Source of the DNA: Monodelphis domestica
Lineage: Eukaryota; Chordata; Mammalia; Didelphimorphia; Didelphidae
Assembly: GCF_027887165.1 (NCBI RefSeq)
Contig: NC_077230.1
Location: forward strand, 340,080,322 to 340,144,321
Length of the DNA stretch: 64,000 bases
Direction of reading: 5' to 3'
Below the pieces are notes generated by a model that had not been told where the DNA came from, did no database searches, and saw only the letters and a program-made list of their open reading frames with translations. This document shows, in pieces, positions 20,585-30,892 of this stretch; position 1 is the stretch's first letter; every line of letters starts with the position of its first letter. The translations under genes and the position numbers were made by a program.

Positions 20585-20930
20585 CTGTTACCCTAAAAAA
20601 GAACTACATTTCCCGGGAGCCCACTGACTTCCTGTTGTTACATACTTCCTATAGACAGAGGATATTAGTGAGTGGGCAGTCCTCTTGGGTCTCTTTCTTG
20701 GGTTTGCAGCCAGCATGGTGGTGGTGGTAAGCTAAGTGCAGGGATTTTAAATGGGCTAATCAGCCATGGGCACATGTTCGTTATTTTGTATCCTCTTTTT
20801 TCCTTGATTTCTAATGATCATTAATAAATCCTTTAAAATATATTTTATTATTGAGATTTAATTTTTACATACTAGAAATAATGATACTAAAATACTTTGG
20901 AAAATGGTGTTTCATAATGTAGTCATTTTT
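20585..20930 (+). mobile_element. Possible LTR fragment (endogenous retrovirus-like fossil)
   Basis: A block with 'actacatttcccgggagccc', an ETS-like cttcctg, and later 'attaataaatccttt' as a polyadenylation-type signal resembles a solo LTR. No retroviral genes are seen beside it. Family uncertain, old. The left part also resembles a ZNF143/THAP11-type site. Confidence 0.35.
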
Positions 20931-20990
20931 GTATAAATTAACGTAATACTTTAAAGTATAAATGAGAAATGATATCTCCTCAAAAACAAT

Positions 20991-21122
20991 ATGCCACTAG
21001 ATACTGCCACATGATCCTTAACCATTGAATTAATAATTATCTTCCCATTCAGTGCATACCAGATTAAAATAATGAACCAAAGCATAACTTTAATTATTCC
21101 TCAAACAGAACAAAGCCCCTAA
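20991..21122 (+). pseudogene. MT-ATP8: NUMT copy of mitochondrial ATP synthase subunit 8
   Basis: Starts with the typical MPxLDTxTW motif: the translation (mitochondrial code) begins MPLDTATWSLTIE and continues FPFSAYQIK. The Gln after the second Pro-position is missing compared with the usual MPQLDT start, a one-codon loss. A stop after 43 codons (21120-21122) cuts the frame short; ATP8 is normally about 65-69 codons. Nuclear, non-functional copy; the true protein is a small membrane subunit of complex V. Confidence 0.88.
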
Positions 21123-21148
21123 AAATAACACTACCTTGAGGGGAAAAA

Positions 21149-21589
21149 AGGAATGAAAATTTATTTGCCCCATTCATCACAATTACAATTATAGGTATTA
21201 CAATCCTACCCATCATCATTTTATTCCCACGTCTCATTCTAACAGCCCCTAAAAGATGACTGCCAAACTACATTCCAATTTTACACATCTGACTAATCCA
21301 CTTAATTACTAAACAAATAATGATAATCCTCAACAAGCAAGGCTGAACCAGAGCTCTAATACTAATATCTCTGATTCACTTCACCGCCCTCTACTAACCT
21401 CCTAGACCTCCTCCCATACTCCTTCACACCAACTACACAACTATCCATAAACATTGGAGTAACTACACCACTGGAAACAAGAACAGTCATAGGATTCTGG
21501 AATAAACCAAAAATATCTTTAGCCACTTTCTACCCTAAGGCACTCCCACTCTCTAATCCCAATACTTATTATTATCAAAATTTGCTTAT
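21149..21589 (+). pseudogene. MT-ATP6: NUMT copy of mitochondrial ATP synthase subunit a (ATP6), 5' half
   Basis: Mitochondrial-code translation reads NENLFAPFITITMMG-like sequence, then ILFPRLILTAPKRW, IWLIHLITKQMM, and, in a second frame, [14 protein letters not shown] and [17 protein letters not shown], all recognisable ATP6. The initiator codon is AGG instead of ATG, a frameshift falls near 21390, and another small deletion near 21555. The copy ends around the conserved IPMLIII segment, so about the last third of the gene is absent. Confidence 0.92.
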
Positions 21590-21651
21590 TATATGTGCAT
21601 CAGTTTCCTCATCTGTAAAATTTGGAGGCCAAAGGATCTCTCAGGACTATT

Positions 21652-21747
21652 TCAGATCTAAATCTATCATTCTTTGTCCTTCCAGGAATATGGAATAGTA
21701 AGGACTAAGACATAGGAGAGGAAAATTAAAGGATGGGTTTCTGAACC
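21652..21747 (+). repeat. 96-bp direct repeat, left copy
   Basis: Matches 24701-24796 at all but two positions (offset 3,049 bp). Its first part is the end of a MIR-like sequence ('cagatctaaatctatcattc'). Confidence 0.9.
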
Positions 21748-24700
21748 TGCTGTAGGGTGGGCTAGTTTCCCACAGGGGATGGGGTTTTGGAGGTGGGATG
21801 GTGTCAGCAAAATGATGGATGGGACACAGCTTTCTCATTCAACCAGCAGCACAGGTTTCACAGGATAAACTGTTCTGCCTTGGCTGAGGCCTAGCTTTAT
21901 TTTATACCCTCATGATCACAAATCTACTTGGCACACAGTTTCATTTTCAACATACATGTTTCCATGGAACCTAACAACAGACAAGAAGCCTAGGGAGATA
22001 GTCAATGAAACATTGGTGCTAAGTGCAGGATCAGAGGGTAGAACCAACATGACCCAAATATAGGTTAGGGAATTCAGAGCACAGATTTGCCAGAAGTTTT
22101 TATGCCTAGAAAAGAGGACCCTATCTAACTGGGTATATAAGAAGCCTTGGGTTTAATTTTGTAAGTGAGATCTCCTGGTAATATCCTGGGGAGACAGAGT
22201 GGGACATCTGTATTAACCCTGCAAGTGTGTTGCTCTCATCTATTTTTCCTGGGGCTAAGTAAGAATAATAATGATAGAAATTCCAATAATGAGGGGATAT
22301 TAATAATGAAAATATCTTAGGGGGGGTTTCAGTGGGTGTTTCCATCCTTCCTGGGTGCTGCTTTGTAGTCCCTGGGAAATTCCTCAAATAAATGTAAGGT
22401 TCTTATTAACTTTGCTGCATAGAAGCTTTATTTATGTACATATCACTATAGTGGTGAAAAATTGTCCTGTCCTATCTTAAAGTATGCTTAAATTTATGAT
22501 AGAATTTTTTTAGTGCTCTCTAAGAATCCTTTTTACTGCAGTAGAAAAAGGGGAGGGGTAACAGGAGAAAAGGTTAACTCAGGTTAACTCAAGACAGGTT
22601 AACTCAAAAATTAAATGAAAAATTTTAATGGTAGTGTTTTAAAATCATAGGATCTTTGTTTTCAAAATTATATGTGGATTTCCATACATAAAGGTGGATA
22701 ATGGAGTCCTTTTTTCAGTAACCAATGAAATTATTTGTAATTAAAAAAAACTGTTTTTGGTTGTTAGGCAGTACATGTCTGTTTCTCTCTAGTTGGGAGG
22801 AGAAAGAAAAGGAGGGGGAGCAAGGGAATGATTTCTTCAAGTTTGTATCTTAGCAACTCCAAACAATCTCCCTTGAGGGGTCAACACACTCAATTTCTCA
22901 AAATGAGGTCCCAAATCCACACCATGGACCCACCGTGGACCCACCGTGGCCCACACAGAAGCATCCACAGGAAAGATTGATATGTAGATGTATAAAGGTA
23001 ATTTAGATATTTTCTCAAAAATTTTATCCTAACCACCTGAACCATGAATCTTTTAATTACGATATATTCTCATTAGCATCTTAAACAGTTGATCCAATTA
23101 TTTATAAGTTATTGTATTATTAATTTGGTTTAACTAATTTTAGCATATCAATTGTGAGTAAGGGGGAAATCTGTTCTTAAACCTGAGTTTCTTTAGAAAT
23201 CTGAATTTATAGTTTGGACTTTGCAGCTTTATCACTTAGCCAAATTGTACAGCTTCAACCCTTTGGTTGTTGTTATTGTTGTTGCTGTTGTAGTTGTTGT
23301 TTCTAGAAAAACTCATATTTTTACTTAATAGTAGTATATAGAAATTATGATATTTGGGTATGCTAAAATAAACTCTTGAAATTCCTGTTGATATATCTTA
23401 TTATCAGCTCAAGATCTATTAACTTCTCAGGGCTTTCAAATTGTATCTCTAATATTTAGATAAGGTAACTGAGAACTTTTGTCTGTTTAAGATGTTTTGT
23501 TGTAGTGATCTTTTATTATAAGTGTTAGGTAACTGCAAGCACTTTTGATCTCTTGCCTATGCCTGAGGAAGGGGTTCAATTATTTTTGGAAAAGGTCCAG
23601 GGGTTTTTTTCTTCACACTTGCTGCCTTTGGCTATATTCCTAGTAAGTGGGTATTTTGCTGAGGAAAAAAATTATCCCTTTCTTTTCAATTTAACACTTA
23701 AGTTATGTGTTTTTTAAAACCTTGATATAAAACACTCCCAATATATTAATTAAAAATTTAACAACTTCCCAATTGACTTTGTTTAGAGTTACCTAAAAAT
23801 ATTTCCTTAAGATTCCAGTGTTCCTTTTAAACTTCTGCTCCAAGCAGAATAAAACCTTCAGTTTTTGTCTCTACTACTTTTACTATAAATAGGGGAGAAG
23901 GGACTATCTTTTACTTAATATTTAATAGCCTAATAATGAATCTTATTTGATTTCTGGACTGGTTAAATTTTCTTTGCCAAAAGCATTATACATAGTTTGC
24001 ATAAAATTAATTTGTTTTTTCGCAGCACAACTTCATACAAATTTTGTGTGTATCCATTATGACATTATAACAGATTATATTTGAATGGATAAAAAAATTT
24101 CTCAGTACAATCAAACACAACACTGATTAAAAATTCCAATTTTAGCCATATACCAAATTCTTAATACCTATATTAATTCACATATATTGATGATCAAATT
24201 AAACTTCTAAAACCCCAATGCTAACATGTAGTACATGCCATTAAAAGCTATCCCATATAAAACCCAAAATTTAAATCTCAGAATAGATTCTTCACAATAC
24301 ACCATAACCTTTGTCTGACTGAATTTTGCACGAATTCCCTCTTGGTGTCAAGCTGGCTATTACTTACATTCAAACAGTTCTGAAGTTTCTTAGTGACAAC
24401 AAACAATTCTCTAGTATAGGTGTTGTGCAGAATCGAATTTTGCTAACATTTCACCTTTGATTAATATACAATTATCACCATAAAATCACACTATATCATG
24501 GTACATTTTCAGACTAACTAGCAATTTCCCAAAGTCACATATATAAGTTTTTAATATTAAGTCTTAGAGAATAGCCAATTTATGGGATAAAATTTCCCTT
24601 TGTGTGTTCCAAATCAATCCCTTTTTCTTTTCCTGGGAGGCCCTTTCCAAAATAAGAAAGAGGAAGATTTATGGAACACCCTATCAATTTATGGAACTAT
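21748..24700. other. AT-rich block, ~2.95 kb, between the direct repeats
   Basis: I recognise no family with confidence. 22120-22160 contains a TATA-like 'gggtatataagaagcc', 22380-22440 an aataaatg signal and tttatttatg. 22555-22605 holds three near-repeats of ggttaactca. 22920-22955 has a short tandem 'ggacccaccgt'. 23265-23305 is (TTG)n. The left 700 bp could be part of an LTR-like fossil, but no terminal repeats or coding relics support this. No gene. Confidence 0.4.
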
Positions 24701-24796
24701 TCAGATCTAAATCTATCATTCTTTGTCCTTCCAGGAATATGGAATAGTAAGGACTAAGACACAGGAGAGGAAAATTAAAGGATGGGTTTCTGGACC
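24701..24796 (+). repeat. 96-bp direct repeat, right copy
   Basis: See left copy at 21652. The differences are a c/t in 'agacRcaggag' context and one a/g near the end. Confidence 0.9.
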
Positions 24797-24807
24797 AAGG
24801 AGTCATC

Positions 24808-24968
24808 CATGTGGCATCAAACTCAAATAGAAATGGTGGCCTCTAAATCAAAAGTAAGGATCCCTGTGGGCTACATATTGACTTAGAAAACCACACACTA
24901 ACATTTTTATATCATTTTTTTTATTTCGTTAAACCTTTACCAATTGAGAAGCATGTTTGACACCTCTG
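24808..24968. mobile_element. hAT-type non-autonomous DNA transposon ('gtcaaact' family)
   Basis: Inverted ends: catgtggcatcaaactc at the left and gcatgtttgacacctctg at the right. Interior 'aaggatccctgtgggctaca' and 'cttagaaaaccacacactaa' is shared with the copy at 61470. I could not see a clear 8-bp target duplication. Confidence 0.75.
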
Positions 24969-25079
24969 GCCTAGAGAATAAAGTGTGTGAGAGGAAGGAG
25001 TGGAATAAAAAAGATGGAAAAGTTGTGGCCCTCAGATGGGTGCCTTTGAAGGCCGGATTAAAGAGTTCTGACTTAGACC

Positions 25080-25175
25080 AATTGGGAGGCACTGAAAGAT
25101 TTTGAGAAGGGAATAAGTTAGAGCTGGGCTGTCCTTCCCAACTCTGAAAATGGTTATTCTACGATTCTAAAATGG
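25080..25175 (+). repeat. CR1/L3-like 3' fragment
   Basis: 'gggctgtccttcccaactct' followed by 'attctacgattctaaaatgg'. Confidence 0.4.
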
Positions 25176-25229
25176 CTGTGATGCCATGGATTGGAGGGTA
25201 GGATTGGGAAGAAGAGACCGCTTACTCAG

Positions 25230-25500
25230 TCATTCAATGAACACTTATGAAATACTCACCATGTGCCAGGCAAGGATACAAAGGTAAAAGTTTCTGCTCT
25301 CAAGGAACTCACGGTTTAATGGGAGAGACAATATGCAAGCAATAGTGTACAGACCAGGTACAGACAGGATAAACTGGGAATAGTCAACAAATAGAAGGCA
25401 CCAGTATTAATGGGGACTGGGAAAAGTTTTCCTGGGATTTTAGCTGGCACATGAAGGAAGTCAGAGAAGCCAGGAAACAGAGATGCAAGAGAGCATCCAG
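25230..25500 (-). mobile_element. L2 3' region
   Basis: 'accatgtgccaggcaaggat', 'ctcaaggaactcacggttta', 'gggagagacaatatgcaagc', 'ttttcctgggattttagctg'. Confidence 0.85.
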
Positions 25501-25534
25501 AGGCTATTGGAAGCCTCCAGAGTCCAGAAGTGAT

Positions 25535-25765
25535 AATAACTCACATCTTTATAGAACTTTATGGTTGACAAAATCCCTTTTCTTGTACCAGCTCTGTGAG
25601 CTAGGTAACCTGCAAGTGTTACTCTCTCCATTGTACAGACAAGGAAATCAAGGCTCAGAAAATCCAAGTGACTTTTTCAGGGAAACAGAGTTACCCTGTC
25701 TGAGTTGGGACTTAAATATAAAACTGTCTGACTTAAAAATTAGTTCTTTCCCCAATAAAATAAAG
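25535..25765 (-). repeat. MIR-type SINE
   Basis: 'ccattgtacagacaaggaaa' with 'aaggctcagaaaatccaagt' and 'gagttgggacttaa'. Confidence 0.7.
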
Positions 25766-26148
25766 TAATGAGGAGTGGAATTGGGGTAGGGGTATTGGTC
25801 AAATGTGAAAGGGCACCAACGAACCCACTTCCACTTTGTTCCCCTGTTTTGGAGTTTGTGAGGAAATGCCGATTCTATGCAAGGGAGGCAGCTGAGGTAG
25901 GGATGGAAGGCTGGCTTTCAAGTCAGGAAGATCTGATCACTGGTCTGGGCAATTCTCCAACCTCCAGAGCTGTATGGGTTGAAGGAGTTTCTTGCCTCTG
26001 GGAGTTCCATATAGCATTGAAATTACAAGTCTATTTGCTATTCCAATTATTGCAAAACAGCTATGCTAGTTGTTGGGGAGATAATAATATGAGATACAGG
26101 TCTTGTTAAATATCTAGTATAGTTGTGATAAGAATTAGGAATTCATGG
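25766..26148. other. Unassigned stretch with a MIR-like patch
   Basis: 25880-25990 has MIR-like traces ('caagtcaggaagatctga'). No coding features; the 113-codon frame 25768-26109 has no recognisable domain. Confidence 0.4.
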
Positions 26149-26335
26149 GGGTAAGTAGGAGACTCAGTGGATTTAGAGCCAGGTCTAGAAATGAGAAATC
26201 CTGGCTTCAAATCTGGCCTCAGATACTTTCTGGCTATGTGGTCCTGGGCAAGTCATTTAACCCATATTGCCAAGCCCTTCTGCTTTGGAATCAATACACA
26301 ACTTTGATTCTAAGACAGAAGATGAGGATTTAAAA
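26149..26335 (+). mobile_element. S1-type SINE
   Basis: 'gggtaagtaggagactcagt', 'caaatctggcctcagatact', 'atggtcctgggcaa'-like CORE and an A-tail at 26330. Confidence 0.85.
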
Positions 26336-26870
26336 AAAAAAGGAAATTGACTAATAATGCTGATGGGGACTTTCAGTCCCTTCATAAGCATGAGAATGAT
26401 GCCACTGGAAAATGAGATTTTTGGAAATGTCACCAAGTATTAGAACTCCAAACACTACTGCCTGGAGAAGCAATCCTAGCCCTATCAGTCCCTAGTCTGA
26501 CTGCTCAGCAGGGATGATCTCCCATTTGGTCTCCATATTCAGATCACACAAGAAGTTGGAAGTGTCCTAGGGTGGTGGTGCATTTTTGCCTCTCCGAGAC
26601 TCAGTGTCCCCATCTCTAATATGGGGCAATAATGTTGAACTGATAGAAGACCTGAGTTCAAGCAGAGTCCTGATGTTGGCAATTGCTGGTTGTATGATGT
26701 TGGGTCAGCCAATCATTGAATCAGAAAAATACATAATAACATGCTACAATGAATTTAATGATGTTCCAGTGAATTTGTCGTTTAGTAATTACAAGAGGAT
26801 CTAGATATTTTTTGAAAATTGCAATAGGTAGAAGTGTGAAGCATTATTAATTCAATCTAAAGAAGGTCTG

Positions 26871-27078
26871 GGGGGGGGGTGTAGCTGGGTAGTTCAGTGT
26901 ATTGAGAGCCAGGCTTAGAGATGGGAGGTCCTAGGTTCAAGTGTGGCCTCAGACACTTCTCTGCTGTATGACCCTGGGCAAGTCACTTAACCCCCCTTGC
27001 CTAGCCCTTACCATTCTTCTGCCTTGGAACCAACACATAGTATTGATTCTAAGGTGGAAGGTAAGGATTTTAAAAAAA
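26871..27078 (+). mobile_element. S1-type SINE with exact 13-bp target duplication
   Basis: Starts with a G-run. 'tagctgggtagttcagtgta', 'atgggaggtcctaggttcaa', 'ccccccttgcctagccctta', A-tail. Flanked by taaagaaggtctg at 26858-26870 and 27079-27091. Confidence 0.93.
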
Positions 27079-27164
27079 TAAAGAAGGTCTGCTTGCTTTT
27101 TAACTATCCTTATTAAATTTCAGGGAAACAAAGCTGGTAGGCAGGATGATAGTTAATAAGAATG

Positions 27165-27345
27165 AAGCAGTTAGATGATGAAATAGATAGGGCCCTTGAC
27201 CTAGAATCAGAAAGACCTGAGTTCAATCCAGCCTCAGACAGGTTCTAAATGTATGACCCTGGGCAAATCATTTAACCTATCCCTGTCTCGATTTCCACAT
27301 CTATGAAATAGAGATAATAATAGCATTAGACAGAATGAGGTAGAT
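27165..27345 (+). repeat. MIR-type CORE-SINE
   Basis: 'cagaaagacctgagttcaat', 'tgggcaaatcatttaaccta', 'agataataatagcatt'. Confidence 0.7.
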
Positions 27346-27621
27346 ATTCTTTTGTAATTTTCAGAGATTAGAAATATGGTTGAATAGAAGAATGCTTCAA
27401 ACCCAAGTCTGGTTCCACATTCAGGATCCCTTCGCAATCACTCTGTGGCTTTCAAGGTTCTGTAGCCAGGACTTTGGGAACCAAGAAGTAAATGTTTTCC
27501 AAGGGCCTTTCTAGCTCTAAGTTTAAAAATCTGTAAAATAAGGTAATATTTACACTCCTTTTCTCCCAGGATTATTGAAGAAAGCAGGTTGTAAATCTGA
27601 AAACTCTATAGAAACATATCA

Positions 27622-27650
27622 TTGTTGTTGTTATTATTATTATTATTATG
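27622..27650. repeat. (TTA)n microsatellite
   Basis: gttgttgttattattattattattatt. Confidence 0.85.
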
Positions 27651-27811
27651 TGTGTATTAGTATTTTTAGGAAATTCCCATTGTGAAAATTCTCCTGTGGA
27701 AAAATCCACTTGTGCAAATGGGCAATTTAGGATATCTATTACTAATATTCCCTCAAAGTAAATGGATACTAAGAGAATATAGCCTTAATAATGTGGCTAA
27801 TAACAGCATAT

Positions 27812-28028
27812 CTGTTGTTCAGGCAAATCATCCTGACCCTATTTGAGGTTTTCTTGGCAAAGATACTTGCCATTTCCTTCTCCAGCTCCTTTTACAGATA
27901 AGGAAACTGAGTCAAACAGGGTGAAAGTGATTTACCCAGGGTCACCCAGCTATTAAGTGTCTGAGGTCAGATTTGAATTCAGATCTTCTTGACTCCACAT
28001 TCAACACTATTCACTATACCACCTGCTG
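27812..28028 (-). mobile_element. MAR1-type SINE
   Basis: Antisense: 'ggttttcttggcaaagatac', 'ccatttccttctccagctcc', 'ggtcacccagctattaagtg', 'tcactataccacctgct'. Flanks aacagcata at both sides. Confidence 0.9.
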
Positions 28029-28541
28029 AAGAACAGCATAATAAAATATTTATTTCTCTTTTAGATCTAGAGGAAGGCAACGAACATTATCCTGTGAATT
28101 CATGGAAGGCCATAGACAAGAGACACATAGAACCAGGAGACATGAATGCCCCTTTGGAGGAAGTACTCATCCATATCTATAAAATCACAGTTCCATGATG
28201 TGCTGCTAAATTTTTAACAACTACCTTTTCAATGGAAAAATTGCACACAGAACACATTTAATGTTTAATCAGCATTTTTAAAATTTTCTCCAGTGCTTTC
28301 TCAAGCTTAAACAATCAACAAAACAAATCAAGACCTGATTTGTAGCATTTGTCATTTTTGAGGTGTAAATTCTCACTTTGACAATTTAACAATCAGCTTT
28401 GGTACTGAACTAGCTTCATTCCAACCTGTACCCTAATATTTGCTTTTCCCATTGGTCCATTTTCTTCCTTTACCACACAGAGAAAATCAAATCAAGAAAC
28501 ACTAACTGGAAGGCCACGTAAAATCTTGTTACACTTAGCTT

Positions 28542-28590
28542 ATCATTCATTCATTCATTCATTCATTCATTCATTCATTCATTTATTCAA
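28542..28590. repeat. (ATTC)n
   Basis: About 11 attc units, the terminal repeat of the antisense L2 that follows. Confidence 0.95.
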
Positions 28591-28775
28591 TAACATTTAT
28601 TAAACACTTAAAATGTGCCAGGCACTGTGTTAAGCCCTGAGGATACAAAAAGAGACAAAAGACAGTTCCTGTCCTCAAGGAGTTTACAATCTAATGGGTG
28701 AGACAACAGGCAAATAAATATATAGAAAGCATATTTTTAAAAGGGGAAGCACTGAAATTAGGAGGGCCTGGGGGA
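28591..28775 (-). mobile_element. L2 3' end
   Basis: 'aataacatttattaaacact', 'tgtgccaggcactgtgttaa', 'gtcctcaaggagtttacaat'. Confidence 0.88.
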
Positions 28776-28834
28776 GAATTCAATAAACATCATTACTGTA
28801 TTTTGCTACTGATAACACAACAATTCAGATTGCT

Positions 28835-29015
28835 GCAGGTTTCAAAGCTTATAAAAACCCTTTTGAGGTAGGTCGTGTTCCTATTGTCACTCCCATTTTA
28901 CAGGTGAGAAAACTGCTGCTCAGAGAGAAATGACTCTCCCAAGGTCACTCAGTCAGATAGAGTGGAGCTGTTTTCTCTTTCCTGACTCCAAGGCCAGCCC
29001 TCTTTCCACTATATA
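28835..29015 (-). repeat. MIR-type SINE
   Basis: 'cactcccattttacaggtga', 'caaggtcactcagtcagata', 'ctttccactatatac'. Confidence 0.75.
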
Positions 29016-29161
29016 CATCCCAGCCGCTCTTCTGTTTGAAGGAGCACGGACTTGACGGTGGGTGGCATCCACCAAGAGGACCCCACACAGGGTACAATCC
29101 CCCGAAGGAAGAGATCAGATTTGCAGAAGGGAGGTAGGGAGGGAGAGGAATGCCTGGGCAA

Positions 29162-29220
29162 TGACGTCACGTGCCAGCCGGGTGATTCCCCGTCTCTTGC
29201 GTCACCCTCACATTACGTCA
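29162..29220. promoter_or_regulatory. CRE cluster with overlapping E-box
   Basis: A full palindromic CRE tgacgtca at 29162-29169, overlapping an E-box cacgtg at 29168-29173, then tgcgtcac at 29198-29205 and ttacgtca at 29213-29220. CREB/ATF family factors bind the first type, and USF/MYC-class bHLH factors bind cacgtg. Three sites in 59 bp in a CpG island suggest cAMP/CREB-responsive or constitutive CREB-driven transcription. Confidence 0.7.
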
Positions 29221-29429
29221 TCTCAAGCAAGCACCCTCCCCTCCCCCTACTCCCTTTGGGCTTTGCTCTCGTGTGCCAGTCTGGCTCCCCTCCTCCAGCT
29301 AGACTTAGTCCATCTACTTTAGGGGAAAAATTGAGGGGAGGGCGGGCTCAGTCCCGACGGCCGCAGCCTCCAATGGGAGAAGCTGAGAGTTCTGGGGACA
29401 AGAGGAGGCGGCCGGTGAGGATGGAGGGA

Positions 29430-29470
29430 GGGGTGTGAGAGTGAGGGGAGGGGAGGGGACGGGAAGGGAG
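29430..29470 (+). promoter_or_regulatory. G-quadruplex-prone G-runs
   Basis: gaggggaggggaggggacgg followed by more G-runs satisfies the G3+N1-7 fourfold pattern, close to the presumed transcription start. Confidence 0.6.
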
Positions 29471-29756
29471 AGGAGGAGGAGGAGAAGGACTGGGCTCCGG
29501 AGCAGCTGACAATAGAGGCGGCTAGAGAGAGGAGGAGGAGGAGGGAGGGGGAGGAAGGGCATTGAAAGAGGCGGCAGGGAGTAGGGGCTGCATTGTGGAG
29601 GCACCCCTCTGTCTCTTTCTCCCGCCCAGGTCTCTGCGAGACAAGGCAGCAGAGAAAGGAGGGCCGGGGAGGCGAAGGGGCCGCCAGGGCAGCCGAGGAG
29701 AGCGAGAAAAGGCGGAGTGGGGAAAGGGGGGAGGGAGAAGGGACGGAGTGGGGTAG

Positions 29757-29922
<166 letters not shown>

Positions 29923-30079
29923 GTGTGTGTGTGTGTGTGTGCAGGGGAGGCGAGGAGGAAGAAGGGAGGGAGGGCAAAGAGATATCGAGTATCGAGGGAG
30001 AGAGGGAGTGATCAAAGGAGAGAGGGAGTGATCTAGGGAGAGACCGAGAGAAGGAGGGAAGAAGAGAACCGGGGCTTTG

Positions 30080-30150
30080 CAGCGGGAGCAGCAAGCAGCA
30101 AGCAGCGGCGGCAGCAAGAGGAGGAGGAGGAGGAGCAGGAGAGAGAAGGT
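30080..30150 (+). other. Splice donor and end of putative exon 1
   Basis: gcagcaagcagcggcggcag and gaggaggaggagga precede 'gagagaag|gtgagtctc'. Further good donors follow at about 30268 (ctgg|gtgagt), 30458/30459 (ctccag|gtgagt) and about 30789 (gcgcag|gtacag), which could give alternative first exons. Confidence 0.5.
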
Positions 30151-30713
30151 GAGTCTCACGGCTGCGATGGGCGGGCTTGGCTCGGGGGCTGAGCTTTGGG
30201 CCAGCTCCCACTTGAAGCCGGTGGAGGATTTCGGTGGGCGCAGGGAGCGGGTGTCCCAGGCTGGGTGAGTTCTGGGGAAGGGGTGTGTATGGGGGCCGGC
30301 TCCCACTCTGGCCTGGGCTGCTCTCTCCTTCCTCGCGTCCTCCTTCGCAGCTCAATGAGTGGGAAGGAGGAGTGTGTATGTGTGTGGGTGTGGGTGTCTC
30401 TTCTGTCTCCCGACTGGTTTCTCTGGGGTTAAGGATGGGACTGGGACCCGGGCTCCAGGTGAGTTGGCAGCAGACTGGGGGATGGGGATGGGGTGGTGGA
30501 GTGGAGTAGAATTCGGACTGAGTTTAGAAAGTTTGGAGAGTTTGCGGTGCGGGGCAGAGCTCCGCGGGACGGTCACCTCCAACCTCCATTCCCAACCACA
30601 GAGACTCGCTTGCCCATGGGGTCCCTGCCAGGCGGTTGGTTCGTGTTGGGACCGAGTGAGGAGTCTGTGGGGGAGGGGCAGCAAGGCCCCTCGGGGAGAG
30701 GGCTCTCTCCCGG

Positions 30714-30740
30714 GTTGGGGGGGGGCGGCGGCGGCGGGAA
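30714..30740. repeat. G-run and (GGC)n patch
   Basis: A run of about 10 G followed by cggcggcggcgg near the right edge of the CpG island. Confidence 0.9.
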
Positions 30741-30892
30741 GCATCTTTGTAGGCTGAGGAGACGGGGTGGGGCGGGGTGCTGAGCGCAGGTACAGGTTTG
30801 GTGACTTCCTCTCCAACTTTGTTTGCTTTTCTTGAGTGGCAAACTGAACTTCTGCAAGGTTTAATTCAGCTCGTTTGGACTCGCATTATCAG

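Larger units (their letters stand above)
20935..21589 (+). pseudogene. NUMT: nuclear copy of mitochondrial tRNA-Lys(?)-ATP8-ATP6 segment
   Basis: Read with the vertebrate mitochondrial code, two neighbouring genes appear in their normal mitochondrial order and strand, with the usual ATP8/ATP6 overlap zone around 21120-21155. TGA codons stand at Trp positions and ATA at Met positions, so the source is mtDNA, not a processed nuclear gene. Base composition (C- and A-rich, G-poor on plus) contrasts with the flanks. The first ~55 bp may be the degenerate marsupial tRNA-Lys region. The right edge passes straight into MIR-like DNA. Confidence 0.93.

Noticed and set aside
21748-24700. Complete endogenous retrovirus between the 96-bp repeats
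   Set aside because: The repeats lack LTR-type ends and length, and I see no gag, pol or env relic between them. At most the left part is LTR-like.
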